From positions 1,488,001 through 1,552,000 of the forward strand of contig NZ_CP045529.1 in the NCBI RefSeq assembly GCF_009429125.1: a DNA stretch of 64,000 bases, written 5' to 3'. The translations under genes were made by a program, and so were the position numbers. The notes beneath the pieces were generated by a model, which saw only the letters and a list, made by a program, of their open reading frames with translations, did no database searches and had not been told where the DNA came from. This stretch comes from Luteimicrobium xylanilyticum. GTDB lineage: Bacteria > Actinomycetota > Actinomycetes > Actinomycetales > Cellulomonadaceae. Shown here piece after piece: positions 1 to 10,206 of this stretch. Each line of letters starts with the position of its first letter. The first letter of the stretch is position 1.

Positions 1-2
1 AG

Positions 3-614
3 CGCCCTGACGGGTCGGTCGTCGTGGTGGTCGGCGACGTGTGCGGGCACGGACCGGACGAGGCGGCGCTCGGCGCGACGCTGCGGACCGCCTGGCGCAC
101 GCTCGTGCTCACCGGGACCGAGTCGGGGGACCTGTTCGGGTTGCTCGAGCGCGTGCTCGAGACGGAGCGCGCCGACCCGTGGGTCTTCACGACGCTCGTG
201 ATGCTCGAGATCGCGCCCGACGCGAGGTCGGCGGACCTCTACCTGGCGGGGCACCCGGAGCCGGTGCTCCTCGGCGCGACGGCCCGGTACCTGCCGACGC
301 AGGCTCGCGGACGTGTCCTCGGGCTCGCGACGCCAGGGCGCTGGGAGGCGCGGCGGATCTCCCTCGACCCCGGCTGGCGGCTTGCCCTCTACACGGACGG
401 CGTGTTCGAGGCCACGATCGACGGATCCCGCGAGCGGCTCGGCAGGGCCGGCCTGCTCGAGGTCATGAGCGAGCTCGCCGCGCGGGACGACGGCGCGCCC
501 GCCGACCTGGCGGAGGCCGTCCTGCGGGCGGTGCGCGCGCTCCACGGGTCGGAGCTCCTCGACGACGACGCCGCCGTCGTGGTGCTCTCCGAGGCGCGGC
601 GGGCGGCGTCGTGA
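3..614 (+). CDS. PP2C/SpoIIE-type serine phosphatase, C-terminal part (5' end outside window)
   Basis: Only the phosphatase domain is inside the window; the reading frame is open to the left edge. The first visible residues include GDVCGHGPDEA, the metal-binding GD.xGHG motif of SpoIIE/RsbU-type PP2C phosphatases. Further on come LYTDGVFEA and a late DDDAAVVVL, the later acidic motifs of the fold. Such enzymes dephosphorylate anti-anti-sigma (STAS) proteins or act as output domains of response regulators. The stop codon overlaps the GTG of the histidine kinase gene (GTGA), so the two are translationally coupled. The missing N-terminus may carry a receiver or sensor domain; this cannot be seen. 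Confidence 0.85.
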   Translation, partial: RPDGSVVVVVGDVCGHGPDEAALGATLRTAWRTLVLTGTESGDLFGLLERVLETERADPWVFTTLVMLEIAPDARSADLYLAGHPEPVLLGATARYLPTQARGRVLGLATPGRWEARRISLDPGWRLALYTDGVFEATIDGSRERLGRAGLLEVMSELAARDDGAPADLAEAVLRAVRALHGSELLDDDAAVVVLSEARRAAS

Positions 615-2221
615 CGGCGAGAGCTCCTGGCGCCCGCCGCGCGGTCACCCTGCGTCGCCGCATCTCGTGGCTGCTCGCCGCCGCGGCCGTCCTGCTGGGG
701 ATCGTCCTGGTCGCCGACGGTGTGGCGCTCGGCCGGCTGCTCGCGGTGCAGCACCAGGTCACGGACCAGCTCTTCGACGCGCGCGTGGCCGCCGACGACC
801 ACTTCGCCGCCCTCGTCGACGCGGAGACCGGCCTGCGCGGGTACGCCCTGACGGGCGACCCGGCCACGCTCGAGCCGTACGACCAGGCCCGCGCCGGGAG
901 CGGCTCGACCTTCACCGAGGTCGCCGACCGGATCGCCGACCTGACCCACGACGACGCGCTGCGGTCGAGCGCGGTCCGCGCCGACGACGTCGCCCAGGAC
1001 TGGTTCGTCTCCTACGCCGAGCCGCTCGTGGCCCAGGTGCGGAGCGACGGTCCCCAGTCGGTGACGAACGCCCAGGTCGAGCACGGCAAGGAGAGGTTCG
1101 ACGAGGTCCGTGCCGCGGTGGCCGCGTTCTCCGACGAGCTGTCGAACGTACGTGACCACGAGGCGGCGGAGCTGGACCGCTGGACGCGGGTCGCGCTGGC
1201 CTCGCTCGTCGTGATGGGCGTCGTCGGGCTGGTCGCGGGCGTCCTCGTCTGGGTCGCGCTGCGGCGGTGGGTCACGCGGCCGGTGGACGAGCTCGCGCGC
1301 GACGCGCGGGCGGTGGCATCGGGTGCCCTCGACTCCCCGGTGACGGCGCACGGACCGGGCGAGATCGCGGACCTCGCGGGCGACGTCGAGGCGATGCGAC
1401 GCGCGCTGCGCGACCAGGTCGCCGCGGTCGAGCGCTCGCACGCCGAGCTCGTCTCCGTCAACGAGAGGCTCACCGCGCAGACCGAGGAGCTGAGCCGCTC
1501 CAACCGGGACCTCGAGCAGTTCGCCTACGTCGCGTCCCACGACCTGCAGGAGCCGCTGCGCAAGGTGGCGTCGTTCACCCAGCTCCTGCAGAAGCGGTAC
1601 GGCGGCCAGCTCGACGAGCGCGCCGACCAGTACATCGAGTTCGCGGTCGACGGCGCCAAGCGCATGCAGCGGCTGGTGCACGACCTGCTCGGGTTCAGCA
1701 GGGTCGGCAGGCTGGGCGGCGAGGTGACGGACGTCCCGCTCGACCGCGTCCTCGACCGCACGCTCGACGACCTGGGCGAGCTCGTCCGCGAGACCGGTGC
1801 CCGCGTCGAGGCGGACGGGCTCCCGGAGGTCCGTGGCGAGGAGCCGCTGCTCACCCAGCTCGTGCAGAACCTCGTCGGCAACGCGATCAAGTTCCGCTCG
1901 CCGGACCGCGCCCCCGTCGTGCGCCTGTCGGCGCGCCGCACCGGCGACCTCTGGGAGCTCGAGTGCCGGGACAACGGGATCGGCATCGACCCGCAGTACG
2001 CGGACCGCGTGTTCGTGATCTTCCAGCGGCTGCACCCCAAGGACGTGTACGAGGGCACCGGGATCGGGCTCGCCCTCTGCAAGAAGATCGTCGAGTTCCA
2101 CGGCGGCGAGATCTGGATCGAGCAGCCCGACGGTCCCGGAACCAGCATCCGGTGGACCCTGCCCGCCGTGGGTGCCACACCCCTTCCCCCGACCCTCGTA
2201 CCGGACGGAGCCCTGCAGTGA
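611..2221 (+). CDS. CHASE3-HAMP sensor histidine kinase
   Basis: 536 aa, starting at the GTG that overlaps the upstream stop. Domain order: transmembrane helix near residues 17-40, an extracytoplasmic CHASE3-like helical sensor (contains [14 protein letters not shown]), a second helix near 190-215, HAMP linker, a short coiled coil, HisKA with the phospho-acceptor H310 in [12 protein letters not shown], then HATPase_c with N-box [10 protein letters not shown]1 DNGIGI and G2 [11 protein letters not shown]. The HisKA/HATPase part resembles phytochrome-type kinases of the Cph1 group. It should autophosphorylate and pass phosphate to the response regulator encoded directly downstream. The signal is unknown. 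Confidence 0.92.
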   Translation: MTARAPGARRAVTLRRRISWLLAAAAVLLGIVLVADGVALGRLLAVQHQVTDQLFDARVAADDHFAALVDAETGLRGYALTGDPATLEPYDQARAGSGSTFTEVADRIADLTHDDALRSSAVRADDVAQDWFVSYAEPLVAQVRSDGPQSVTNAQVEHGKERFDEVRAAVAAFSDELSNVRDHEAAELDRWTRVALASLVVMGVVGLVAGVLVWVALRRWVTRPVDELARDARAVASGALDSPVTAHGPGEIADLAGDVEAMRRALRDQVAAVERSHAELVSVNERLTAQTEELSRSNRDLEQFAYVASHDLQEPLRKVASFTQLLQKRYGGQLDERADQYIEFAVDGAKRMQRLVHDLLGFSRVGRLGGEVTDVPLDRVLDRTLDDLGELVRETGARVEADGLPEVRGEEPLLTQLVQNLVGNAIKFRSPDRAPVVRLSARRTGDLWELECRDNGIGIDPQYADRVFVIFQRLHPKDVYEGTGIGLALCKKIVEFHGGEIWIEQPDGPGTSIRWTLPAVGATPLPPTLVPDGALQ

Positions 2222-2664
2222 ACCAGTCCCGCAAGACCATCGACATCCTCCTCGTGGAGGACGACCCGGGCGACGTCCTGATGACCCGGGAGGCCTTCGA
2301 GGACCACAAGGTCAGCAACCGTCTGTCGGTCGTCCCGGACGGCGTGAGCGCGATGGAGTTCCTCCGCAAGGAAGGGGAGTACGCGGACGCGCCGACGCCC
2401 GACCTCATCCTGCTCGACCTCAACCTGCCGCGCATGGACGGGCGCGAGGTGCTCGCCGCGCTCAAGGAGGACCCGGCGCTCCGGTCGATCCCCGTGGTCG
2501 TGCTGACGACCAGCGAGGCCGAGGAGGACGTGGTCCGTTCCTACTCGCTGCACGCGAACGCGTACGTGACGAAGCCGGTCGACTTCGACCGCTTCATCAA
2601 CGTGGTGCGCCAGGTCGACGAGTTCTTCGTCGAGGTCGTCCGGCTGCCCTCGCGCGGGTACTGA
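2218..2664 (+). CDS. Single-domain response regulator (Rcp1/CheY-like)
   Basis: 148 aa, receiver domain only. The GTG start overlaps the kinase stop (GTGA). The N-terminal acidic pair is in [17 protein letters not shown], the phospho-acceptor is D67 in [13 protein letters not shown], followed by the conserved VVVLTTS and the lysine in AYVTKPVDF. The LVEDDPGD... start and the long insertion before the phosphorylation site are characteristic of Rcp1-type regulators that partner phytochrome-like kinases. There is no DNA-binding output. With the upstream phosphatase gene it may act by protein-protein contact, possibly on a partner-switching module; that part is inference. Confidence 0.92.
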   Translation: MNQSRKTIDILLVEDDPGDVLMTREAFEDHKVSNRLSVVPDGVSAMEFLRKEGEYADAPTPDLILLDLNLPRMDGREVLAALKEDPALRSIPVVVLTTSEAEEDVVRSYSLHANAYVTKPVDFDRFINVVRQVDEFFVEVVRLPSRGY

Positions 2665-2672
2665 CCGCCGGT

Positions 2673-2714
2673 ACGACGACGGCCCAGGCCCCTCGGGGCC
2701 TGGGCCGTCGTCGT
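2673..2714 (+). terminator. Strong hairpin after the response regulator gene
   Basis: A perfect 20-bp inverted repeat (arms 2673-2692 and 2695-2714) with a 2-nt centre, starting 9 nt after the stop codon. There is no U-tract, which is usual for high-GC actinobacterial terminators. It also lies just past the 3' end of the opposite-strand tRNA-Gly, so it could serve both strands. Confidence 0.75.
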
Positions 2715-2728
2715 GCACGGGTGCTGGG

Positions 2729-2799
2729 AGCGGATGACGGGAATCGAACCCGCGTCATCAGTTTGGAAGACTGAGGCTCTACCATTGAGCTACATCCGC
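2729..2799 (-). tRNA. tRNA-Gly (anticodon UCC)
   Basis: 71-nt cloverleaf read on the minus strand. The acceptor arms GCGGATG and CATCCGC pair, the D-stem is GCTC/GAGC, the anticodon stem TCAGT/ACTGA encloses loop CTTCCAA (anticodon TCC), and the T-arm contains TTCGATT. The discriminator base is T. CCA is not encoded directly after it (the genome reads CCC). Confidence 0.96.
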
Positions 2800-2848
2800 G
2801 AAGGAACGTCGGCCACCGCCAGGGTGGCCGGGCCGACGTGCGGGCCCC

Positions 2849-2891
2849 ACCCTAGCAAAACCACCACCCGGTCCCGCGACCTGGGTAGACT
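2849..2891. promoter_or_regulatory. Back-to-back -10 elements for the two divergent tRNA genes
   Basis: On the minus strand TAGGGT (2854 to 2849) lies about 50 nt upstream of tRNA-Gly. On the plus strand TAGACT (2886-2891) lies 31 nt upstream of tRNA-Pro. Both fit the actinobacterial housekeeping -10 pattern TANNNT. No convincing -35 was identified for either. Confidence 0.5.
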
Positions 2892-2922
2892 CGGGCGGTC
2901 GCGCTGCTTCGCAGCGTGGCGG

Positions 2923-2997
<75 letters not shown>

Positions 2998-3178
2998 TGT
3001 CCCCCGAACGGCACGGCACGACGGGCGGAGGCGCTCACCTCGGCGCCGGAGGAATCCCTCGGTCGGCACCCCGCGACGCGGCGGCAGGTCGTCGCCGTGG
3101 TGTCCGGTGCGGCGCGCGTGCCGGTCGACGACGAGGCCCCCGTCGACCTCAGGGCCGGGCAGCGAGGGGCCGGGCGCC

Positions 3179-3209
3179 TTGGTGGCGCACGGCCACGATG
3201 ACGTAGGAT
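3179..3209 (+). promoter_or_regulatory. Candidate tig promoter in the tRNA-Pro/tig gap
   Basis: TTGGTG (3179-3184) and TAGGAT (3204-3209) are separated by 19 nt, giving a leader of about 110 nt before the tig GTG. The rest of the 2997-3328 gap (332 nt) shows no gene, RNA or obvious hairpin. Confidence 0.45.
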
Positions 3210-3328
3210 CGACGGGTTGCCCGTACGCCCGTGCGGCGGCTCCTGCCGCCCGACACGAGCGTCCGGCCCACATGAACCCCGCGTCGACGTGACCGTAGGC
3301 GCGCGCCCACCGGTTGGAGATCATCGAA

Positions 3329-4726
3329 GTGAAGAGCGCCGTCGAGAGCCTGGACCCCACCAAGGTCAAGCTGACCGTCGAGGTGGAGTACGACGAGCTC
3401 AAGCCGAGCATCGACCACGCCTACGAGCACATCGCCCGCGAGGTGCAGGTCCCCGGCTTCCGCAAGGGGAAGGTGCCGCCGCGCGTCATCGACCAGCGTG
3501 TCGGTCGGGCCGCGGTGCTCGAGCACGCCATCAACGACGGCCTGGGCGGCTTCTACAGCGAGGCCGTGCGCGAGAACGACCTGCGCCCCCTCGGCCAGCC
3601 CGAGGTCGAGGTCACCCAGGTGCCGGACCCGTCCGAGAAGGACGGTGAGCTCCACTTCACCGCCGAGGTCGAGGTCCGCCCCGAGATCGAGCTGCCCGAC
3701 CTGTCCGGCCTGACGGTGACCGTCGACGCGGCCGAGGTCACCGACGAGGACGTCGCCGAGCGTCTGGACGCCCTGCGCGAGCGCTTCGGCACCCTGGTCG
3801 GCGTCGACCGCCCCGCGAAGGACGGCGACTTCGTCGTGCTCGACCTCAAGGCCGAGATCGACGGCGACGAGATCGACTCCGTGTCGGGCGTCAGCTACCA
3901 GATCGGCTCGGGCACCATGCTCGACGGCCTCGACGAGGCGCTGGCCGGGCTGTCCGCGGGCGAGACCACGACCTTCCGCTCCCCGCTGGCCGGCGGCGAG
4001 CACGAGGGCAAGGACTCCGACATCACCGTCACCGCGACGCAGGTCAAGGAGCGCGACCTGCCCGAGGCCGACGACGACTTCGCGCAGCTCGCCAGCGAGT
4101 TCGACACCCTCGACGAGCTCAAGGACGACCTGCGCGAGCAGGTCAAGGGCATCAAGACGCAGAACCAGGCCGTCGCCGCGCGCGACCTCCTGCTCGAGGC
4201 CATCCTCGAGAACCTCGAGGTCCCCGTCCCGCAGGGCGTCGTCGACGCCGAGGTGCACCGCCACCTCGAGTCCGAGAGCCGCCTCGAGGACGACACGCAC
4301 CGCGCCGAGGTGACCGAGGAGACGCAGAAGGCCCTGCGCAACCAGATCGTCCTCGACACGCTCGCCGAGCAGCTCGAGGTCCAGGTCGCCCAGGAGGAGC
4401 TGCTCGAGTACCTCGTGCAGTCGTCGCGCCAGTACGGCATGGACCCGAACGAGTTCGTGCAGACGATCGACCAGAACGGCCAGATCCCCGCGATGGTCGG
4501 CGAGGTCGCGCGCTCCAAGGCGCTCGCGGTCGCGCTGCGCCGTGTCGAGGTCAAGGACTCCGAGGGCGACGTCGTCGACCTGTCCGAGTTCATCGGCTCC
4601 GACGAGGCCGACGCGGACGCCGCGGACGCCGACGCCCTGGCCGACTCGGCCGCCGCCTCCGCGGTCGCCGACGCCGCCTCCGAGGCCGCGTCCGACGCGG
4701 CAGACGAGACCACCGACAAGGCCTGA
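3329..4726 (+). CDS. tig: Trigger factor, ribosome-associated chaperone and peptidyl-prolyl isomerase
   Basis: 465 aa. It starts at GTG (VKSAVESLDPTKVKLTVEV), the family's usual N-terminus, with GGAG about 9 nt upstream; an in-frame TTG at 3314 is rejected because it would overlap that Shine-Dalgarno. The ribosome-binding signature is GFRKGKVPP. A central FKBP-like PPIase domain (about 150-245, with the FVVLDLKAEIDGDEI stretch) and the helical substrate-binding C-domain follow. The last ~45 residues are an Ala/Asp/Glu-rich low-complexity acidic tail after the SEFIGS segment. It binds nascent chains at the ribosome exit tunnel. It precedes the ClpP/ClpX genes, a common arrangement, but a terminator separates them. 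Confidence 0.96.
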   Translation: MKSAVESLDPTKVKLTVEVEYDELKPSIDHAYEHIAREVQVPGFRKGKVPPRVIDQRVGRAAVLEHAINDGLGGFYSEAVRENDLRPLGQPEVEVTQVPDPSEKDGELHFTAEVEVRPEIELPDLSGLTVTVDAAEVTDEDVAERLDALRERFGTLVGVDRPAKDGDFVVLDLKAEIDGDEIDSVSGVSYQIGSGTMLDGLDEALAGLSAGETTTFRSPLAGGEHEGKDSDITVTATQVKERDLPEADDDFAQLASEFDTLDELKDDLREQVKGIKTQNQAVAARDLLLEAILENLEVPVPQGVVDAEVHRHLESESRLEDDTHRAEVTEETQKALRNQIVLDTLAEQLEVQVAQEELLEYLVQSSRQYGMDPNEFVQTIDQNGQIPAMVGEVARSKALAVALRRVEVKDSEGDVVDLSEFIGSDEADADAADADALADSAAASAVADAASEAASDAADETTDKA

Positions 4727-4755
4727 GCCGCCCGCCGGGTACCCGGCACCCACGC

Positions 4756-4789
4756 ACGGCCCCCGCCTCCTGCCCGAGGCGGGGGCCGT
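4756..4789 (+). terminator. Rho-independent-like terminator of tig
   Basis: 14-bp perfect inverted repeat (4756-4769 and 4776-4789) with a 6-nt loop, 29 nt after the tig stop. No U-tract, as is typical in this GC range. Confidence 0.8.
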
Positions 4790-4850
4790 CGTCGTCGGTG
4801 CGCGCGACGTGCGGCGGGGCCCGCGGACGCCCGCCGGGACCGTCGTCGTG

Positions 4851-4909
4851 CGCCGTCAGCGAAAAGGCCGCCGGCCGGGACGTGGCAGGCCCGCCGGGGA
4901 CGTTAGGGT
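4851..4909 (+). promoter_or_regulatory. clpP1 promoter region with ClgR-like CGC-N5-GCG site
   Basis: TAGGGT at 4904-4909 is a good -10 about 72 nt upstream of clpP1. Upstream, CGC-CGTCA-GCG at 4851-4861 matches the CGC-N5-GCG core known for ClgR activator sites at actinobacterial clp promoters, but the flanking bases match only partly. ClgR control is therefore an inference. Confidence 0.4.
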
Positions 4910-4981
4910 CACATCAGCCGGACGGACCGCGGGGCCACCGCAGGGACGACCGGACGGACGACGACGAGGAGCGACGAGAAC

Positions 4982-5632
4982 ATGGCCGAGCACTCCGCCA
5001 GCACCACCCACGACGCGGCGGCGCCCGCCCTGCGCGCCGAGGGCCAGGGCTTCGGGCTCAACGACTCGATCTACAACCGGCTCCTGCGCGAGCGGATCAT
5101 CTGGCTCGGTTCCGAGGTGCGCGACGAGAACGCGAACGCGATCTGCGCCCAGATGATGCTGCTCGCCGCTGAGGACCCCGACAAGGACATCTGGCTGTAC
5201 ATCAACTCGCCCGGCGGGTCGATCACGGCCGGCATGGCGATCTACGACACCATGCAGTACATCCAGCCCGACGTCGCGACCATCGCGGTCGGGATGGCGG
5301 CGTCGATGGGGCAGTTCCTGCTCTCGTCGGGCGCCAAGGGCAAGCGCTACGCGACCCCGCACGCGCGCGTCATGATGCACCAGCCCTCGGGCGGCATCGG
5401 CGGCACCGCGACCGACGTGCGGATCAACGCGCAGCTCATCATGCACATGAAGAAGGTGCTCGCCGAGCTCACGGCCGAGCAGACGGGCCAGCCGCTCGAG
5501 AAGGTCCTCCAGGACAACGACCGTGACAACTGGTTCACGGCCGAGGAGGCCCTCGAGTACGGGTTCGTCGACCACGTCGTGACGAGCTCCGAGGCCGTCT
5601 CGGGCGGCGGCGGCACGGCCAGCGACTCCTGA
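4982..5632 (+). CDS. clpP1: ATP-dependent Clp protease proteolytic subunit 1
   Basis: 216 aa, ATG start with an upstream GGAG. Serine protease triad visible: S108 in [10 protein letters not shown]133 in VMMHQPSGG and D182 in NDRDNWF. The INSPGGSI oxyanion-region motif is present. ClpP1 forms a mixed tetradecamer with ClpP2, capped by ClpX or ClpC, to degrade cytoplasmic proteins. The next gene encodes ClpP2, 40 nt downstream, so the two are almost certainly co-transcribed, giving the obligate hetero-oligomer known in actinobacteria. Confidence 0.96.
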   Translation: MAEHSASTTHDAAAPALRAEGQGFGLNDSIYNRLLRERIIWLGSEVRDENANAICAQMMLLAAEDPDKDIWLYINSPGGSITAGMAIYDTMQYIQPDVATIAVGMAASMGQFLLSSGAKGKRYATPHARVMMHQPSGGIGGTATDVRINAQLIMHMKKVLAELTAEQTGQPLEKVLQDNDRDNWFTAEEALEYGFVDHVVTSSEAVSGGGGTASDS

Positions 5633-5672
5633 CCGCGGTCCCCGCACCCATCGACCTTCCGAGGAGGACCCA

Positions 5673-6371
5673 GTGAGCACCGAATCCCAGTACCTGTCCA
5701 CCGCGCAGCGCCTCGCGGGCGCCGGCGGCCTCGCGCTCCCGTACGGGGCGCCGTCGTCGCGCTACGTGCTCCCGCAGTTCGAGGAGCGCACCGCCTACGG
5801 TTTCAAGCGCCAGGACCCCTACACCAAGCTGTTCGAGGACCGGATCATCTTCCTCGGCGTGCAGGTGGACGACGCGTCGGCCGACGACGTGATGGCGCAG
5901 CTCCTCGTCCTGGAGAGCCAGGACCCGGACCGCGACATCATCATCTACATCAACTCGCCGGGCGGGTCGTTCACCGCCATGACGGCGCTGTACGACACGA
6001 TGCAGTACATCAAGCCGGAGATCCAGACTGTCTGCCTCGGGCAGGCGGCCTCGGCCGCGGCCGTGCTGCTCGCCGCCGGCACGGCCGGCAAGCGCCTCGC
6101 CCTGCCGAATGCGCGCGTGCTCATCCACCAGCCCGCGATGGAGGGTGGCGGCTACGCGCAGGCGTCCGACATCGAGATCCACGCCAACGAGCTGATCCGC
6201 ATGCGCGAGTGGCTCGAGGAGACGCTGGCGCGCCACTCGGGCAAGTCGGTCGAGGAGGTCCGCCAGGACATCGAGCGCGACAAGATCCTCACCGCCGCGC
6301 AGGCCAAGGACTACGGCCTCGTGGACGAGGTCCTCGAGAGCCGCAAGGCGGCAGCGCTCACCCGGGCCTGA
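5673..6371 (+). CDS. clpP2: ATP-dependent Clp protease proteolytic subunit 2
   Basis: 232 aa, GTG start with a strong GAGGAGG site. Catalytic residues S127 (GQAASAAAV), H152 (VLIHQPAM) and D203 (DIERDKI) are present. The long N-terminal segment (about 45 residues before the fold) is typical of ClpP2, which carries a removable propeptide. It is more divergent from ClpP1 than a simple duplicate, consistent with the two-ring heteromeric peptidase. A hairpin follows before clpX, so clpX may be expressed partly on its own. Confidence 0.96.
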   Translation: MSTESQYLSTAQRLAGAGGLALPYGAPSSRYVLPQFEERTAYGFKRQDPYTKLFEDRIIFLGVQVDDASADDVMAQLLVLESQDPDRDIIIYINSPGGSFTAMTALYDTMQYIKPEIQTVCLGQAASAAAVLLAAGTAGKRLALPNARVLIHQPAMEGGGYAQASDIEIHANELIRMREWLEETLARHSGKSVEEVRQDIERDKILTAAQAKDYGLVDEVLESRKAAALTRA

Positions 6372-6390
6372 GCCCGGCGCGAGCATCGGT

Positions 6391-6418
6391 CCGGCACCGG
6401 CCTCCTGGCCGGTGCCGG
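6391..6418 (+). terminator. Hairpin between clpP2 and clpX
   Basis: 12-bp perfect inverted repeat (6391-6402 and 6407-6418) with loop TCCT, 19 nt after the clpP2 stop. It probably terminates or attenuates the clpP1P2 transcript; clpX would then need its own promoter within 6419-6557. Confidence 0.7.
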
Positions 6419-6557
6419 GCTCCTGGTCCCGACACGGAACCGGAACGCGGCTGACATCCGACGCTCCGGTGGTGTCCAATGGGACGATGAGGGACCGGCG
6501 GGGGGACCGCCGGTGCCAGCCCCCGCACGCGGGGGGTCCGACGGACGGAGGCAATCC

Positions 6558-7850
<1,293 letters not shown>

Positions 7851-7913
7851 CCGGGCCTGCGCCGTCGTCGGGACCGGGACGGACGTCCCAGGCTGCCGTG
7901 GGAGGATCGGGAC

Positions 7914-8240
7914 ATGCCCGAGATCCCCTCCGAGATCCTCACGCTGCGCGCGAGCATCGACAACGTCGACGCCGCGCTCATGCACCTGCTGGCCGAGCGC
8001 TTCAAGTTCACGCGCCGCGTCGGCGAGCTCAAGGCGCAGGGCGGGTTGCCCCCCGCTGACCCCGACCGTGACCGTCAGCAGATCGCGCGGCTGACGGCGA
8101 TCGCCGACTCCGCCGGGCTCGACCCGGAGTTCGCGGAGAAGTTCCGCGAGTTCATCGTCGCGGAGGTCATCCGCCACCACGAGCTGATCGCCGCCGCGCA
8201 CGCCGGGGCCGCGGTGCCCCCGCTCGACACCTACGCCTGA
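7914..8240 (+). CDS. Chorismate mutase, AroQ type
   Basis: 108 aa, ATG start with GGAGG 8 nt upstream. All-helical AroQ fold: the first arginine lies in [15 protein letters not shown], the R..VGELKAQ segment supplies the second Arg and the Lys, and DPDRDRQQ gives the later active-site residues. It converts chorismate to prephenate for phenylalanine and tyrosine synthesis. It is a stand-alone domain not fused to prephenate dehydratase. Its last 10 bases overlap the 3' end of the convergent DapA-family gene. Its position 63 nt after clpX suggests either read-through or its own promoter. Confidence 0.9.
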   Translation: MPEIPSEILTLRASIDNVDAALMHLLAERFKFTRRVGELKAQGGLPPADPDRDRQQIARLTAIADSAGLDPEFAEKFREFIVAEVIRHHELIAAAHAGAAVPPLDTYA

Positions 8241-9118
8241 GCGACCGCCCGCTCGACCGCGTCGAGCGACGCGAGGGCGGCGTCCACGCTCGCGGTGCTC
8301 GCGGGGAGCAGGGGGAGTCGGACCGCGGCGGTCGGGATGCGTCCCTGCGCGTGCAGCACGCCCTTGACGACGACGGGGTTCGGCTCCGCGAAGCATGCGG
8401 CGGACAGCCCGGCGAGCCGTGCGCCGAGGGCGCGGGCGTCCGCGGTGTCGACGCGCGGGGCCGCCCACGCGTCCACCAGCCGGGCGTACGCCGCGGTCGC
8501 CAGGTGGGCCGACGCGAGGACGCCGCCCGAGGCGCCCAGCGCGAGCATCGGCGCGAGGACGGTGTCGTCGCCGGCCAGCACGTCGAAGTCGTCGGGCAGG
8601 TCTCCCAGCAGCGCGACGGCACTGCCGTCGGCGGGGATGCTCAGCTTCGTCCCGACGATCCCGTCCACCCGGGCGAGCCGGTGCAGCGCGGCGGAGCCGA
8701 GGTCCTGGCTCGTCCGGTGCGGGACGTGGTAGACGACGAGCGGGACGGGGCTCAGCCGCGCGAGCGTTGCCAGGTGAGCGACCGCGCCGTCCTCGCCAGG
8801 GCGCACGAACGGCGGGACGAGCGTGAGGGCAGCCGTGACCCCGGTCCGGCCGCGCAGCGCCGCCAGGTCCTCAGCGGTGCTCGCGCCGACGAGCAGCGTG
8901 GTCCGGCGCTCGGTCGCGACGCGCCCGACGACGTCGAGGACGGCCTGCCGTTCGACCGCCGAGAGCGACGAGGGTTCCGCGGTGGTGCCGAGCGCGACCA
9001 GCCCGGCGGCGCCGTCGTCGAGCACCTGGTGGGCGAGCGACTCGAGGGCGCCGAGCGCGACCGCCCCGCCCCGGTCGAACGGCGTGACGAGGGGGACCAG
9101 GACTCCGGTGAGGGTCAT
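8231..9118 (-). CDS. DapA-family (dihydrodipicolinate synthase/N-acetylneuraminate lyase) aldolase
   Basis: 295 aa TIM-barrel protein. Family residues visible: GTTAEPSSLS for the usual GTTGE(S)xTL, the active-site tyrosine and arginine in VYHVPHRTSQ, and the Schiff-base lysine in GIVGTKLS. It could be a true 4-hydroxy-tetrahydrodipicolinate synthase (lysine/diaminopimelate pathway), but its sequence is divergent around GTTAEP and GTKLS, so a paralogue acting on another keto acid is equally possible. It is divergent from a broken LysR gene, 72 nt away, which suggests that regulator once controlled it. CAGGCT lies 7 nt upstream of the ATG and may be a leaderless -10. Confidence 0.82.
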   Translation of the reverse strand: MTLTGVLVPLVTPFDRGGAVALGALESLAHQVLDDGAAGLVALGTTAEPSSLSAVERQAVLDVVGRVATERRTTLLVGASTAEDLAALRGRTGVTAALTLVPPFVRPGEDGAVAHLATLARLSPVPLVVYHVPHRTSQDLGSAALHRLARVDGIVGTKLSIPADGSAVALLGDLPDDFDVLAGDDTVLAPMLALGASGGVLASAHLATAAYARLVDAWAAPRVDTADARALGARLAGLSAACFAEPNPVVVKGVLHAQGRIPTAAVRLPLLPASTASVDAALASLDAVERAVAQA

Positions 9119-9178
9119 GCGTCCCAGCCTGACGACGAGCGAGCATCAGTGTCGAGCGCGGAAAACTGCACGGGTACG

Positions 9179-9184
9179 TAAGAT
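9179..9184 (+). promoter_or_regulatory. -10 element TAAGAT for the LysR-type gene (leaderless pattern)
   Basis: TAAGAT ends 6 nt before the ATG at 9191, so transcription would begin at or next to the start codon. No Shine-Dalgarno sequence is visible. Confidence 0.45.
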
Positions 9185-9190
9185 CGGCTG

Positions 9191-10074
9191 ATGCTCGATC
9201 CCCGCCGGCTGCGGCTGCTCGACGACCTGTCCCGGCTCGGCACGATCGTGGCCGTGGCCCAGCTCCGCGGGTACACGGCGTCCGCGGTCTCGCAGCAGCT
9301 CTCGACGCTCGAACGCGAGGTAGGCGTCCCGCTGCTCGAACGCACGGGCCGGCGCGTCCGTCTGACGAGCGGCGGGGCGGCGCTCGTGGCAGCGACCGAG
9401 GACGTGCTCCGCGCGATCGAGCAGGCCGAGGCGTCCGTGCTCGCGGCCCGCGCGCGGCCGTCGGGACGCTACGGGTCGCCGCCTTCCCGACAGCCGTCCG
9501 CACCCTCCTCCCGACGGCGCTCGTCCGGGTCGCGGCGCAGCACCCGGGGCTCCGGCTCCACGTCCTGGAGCTCGATCCGGCCGACGTGCCCGGGGCGCTC
9601 CGCGACGACCGTGTCGACGTCGGCCTCGTGCAGGACTACGACGTCGTGCCCCGGGCGGTGTCGCAGGGCATCCAGAGCGTGCCCCTGCTCGAGGAGGCCG
9701 TCCACCTGGCGTCCTGCGGCCGGGCGCCGCGCACCGTCGCGGACGTCCGTGACGAGCCCTGGATCCTGGCCGGACCCGGCACGCTGTGCCGCGCTGCGGC
9801 CGAGCACCTGTGCCGCGCCGCTGGCTACGAGCCCGTCGCCCGGCACGTCGTCGACGACTTCGGTACCGTGCTCGCGCTCGTCGCCTCGGGCCAGGGCGTC
9901 GCGATCGTGCCCCAGCTCGGCGCGCTCGACGTCCCGTCGCAGGTCCGGCTCGACCCGGTCGGGACCACCCGTCGCACCCGCGTCGCGCACCGCGCCGGCG
10001 CCGGCCGCCGCCCCGAGGTGCGCGCGTTCACGGACGTCGCGCGCGCCGTGGCCGCGGAGCTCGGACGCCCCTGA
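9191..10074 (+). pseudogene. LysR-type transcriptional regulator disrupted by a one-base frameshift
   Basis: The first ~92 codons encode a normal LysR winged helix (LDDLSRLGTIVAVAQLRGYT, then the recognition-helix stretch SAVSQQLSTLEREVG) and linker. At about 9464-9468, after codons for RPSG, the expected TLRVAAFPTAVRTLLP continuation is found only in another frame (CTA CGG GTC GCC GCC TTC from 9469). That frame then stays open through the effector domain (DDRVDVGLVQDYD, GQGVAIVPQLGALD) to the stop at 10074. Restoring one base in the short GGGACG stretch would repair a ~295-aa protein. Either the gene is recently inactivated or the assembly lost one base. The target is probably the divergent DapA-family gene. 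Confidence 0.85.
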
Positions 10075-10206
10075 CGCGGTCCGGTGGCGGGCTCGCCCGA
10101 TCAGGACGACGCTGGGGAGAACCCGGGGCGCCGGCCCGCGCGATGGGATCGTCGGGCGACTCCGCCGAGCGGCCGGCGCCCGTCGTCGTCGCACGGAGGT
10201 ACCTCA

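Noticed and set aside
3314-3328. TTG at 3314 as the tig start
   Set aside because: It would place the Shine-Dalgarno GGAG inside the coding region; GTG 3329 gives the standard trigger factor N-terminus at proper spacing.
9191-10074. ArgP/LysG-type regulator of lysine export
   Set aside because: No lysE-type exporter is adjacent and the N-terminus is generic LysR; the specific name is not supported.
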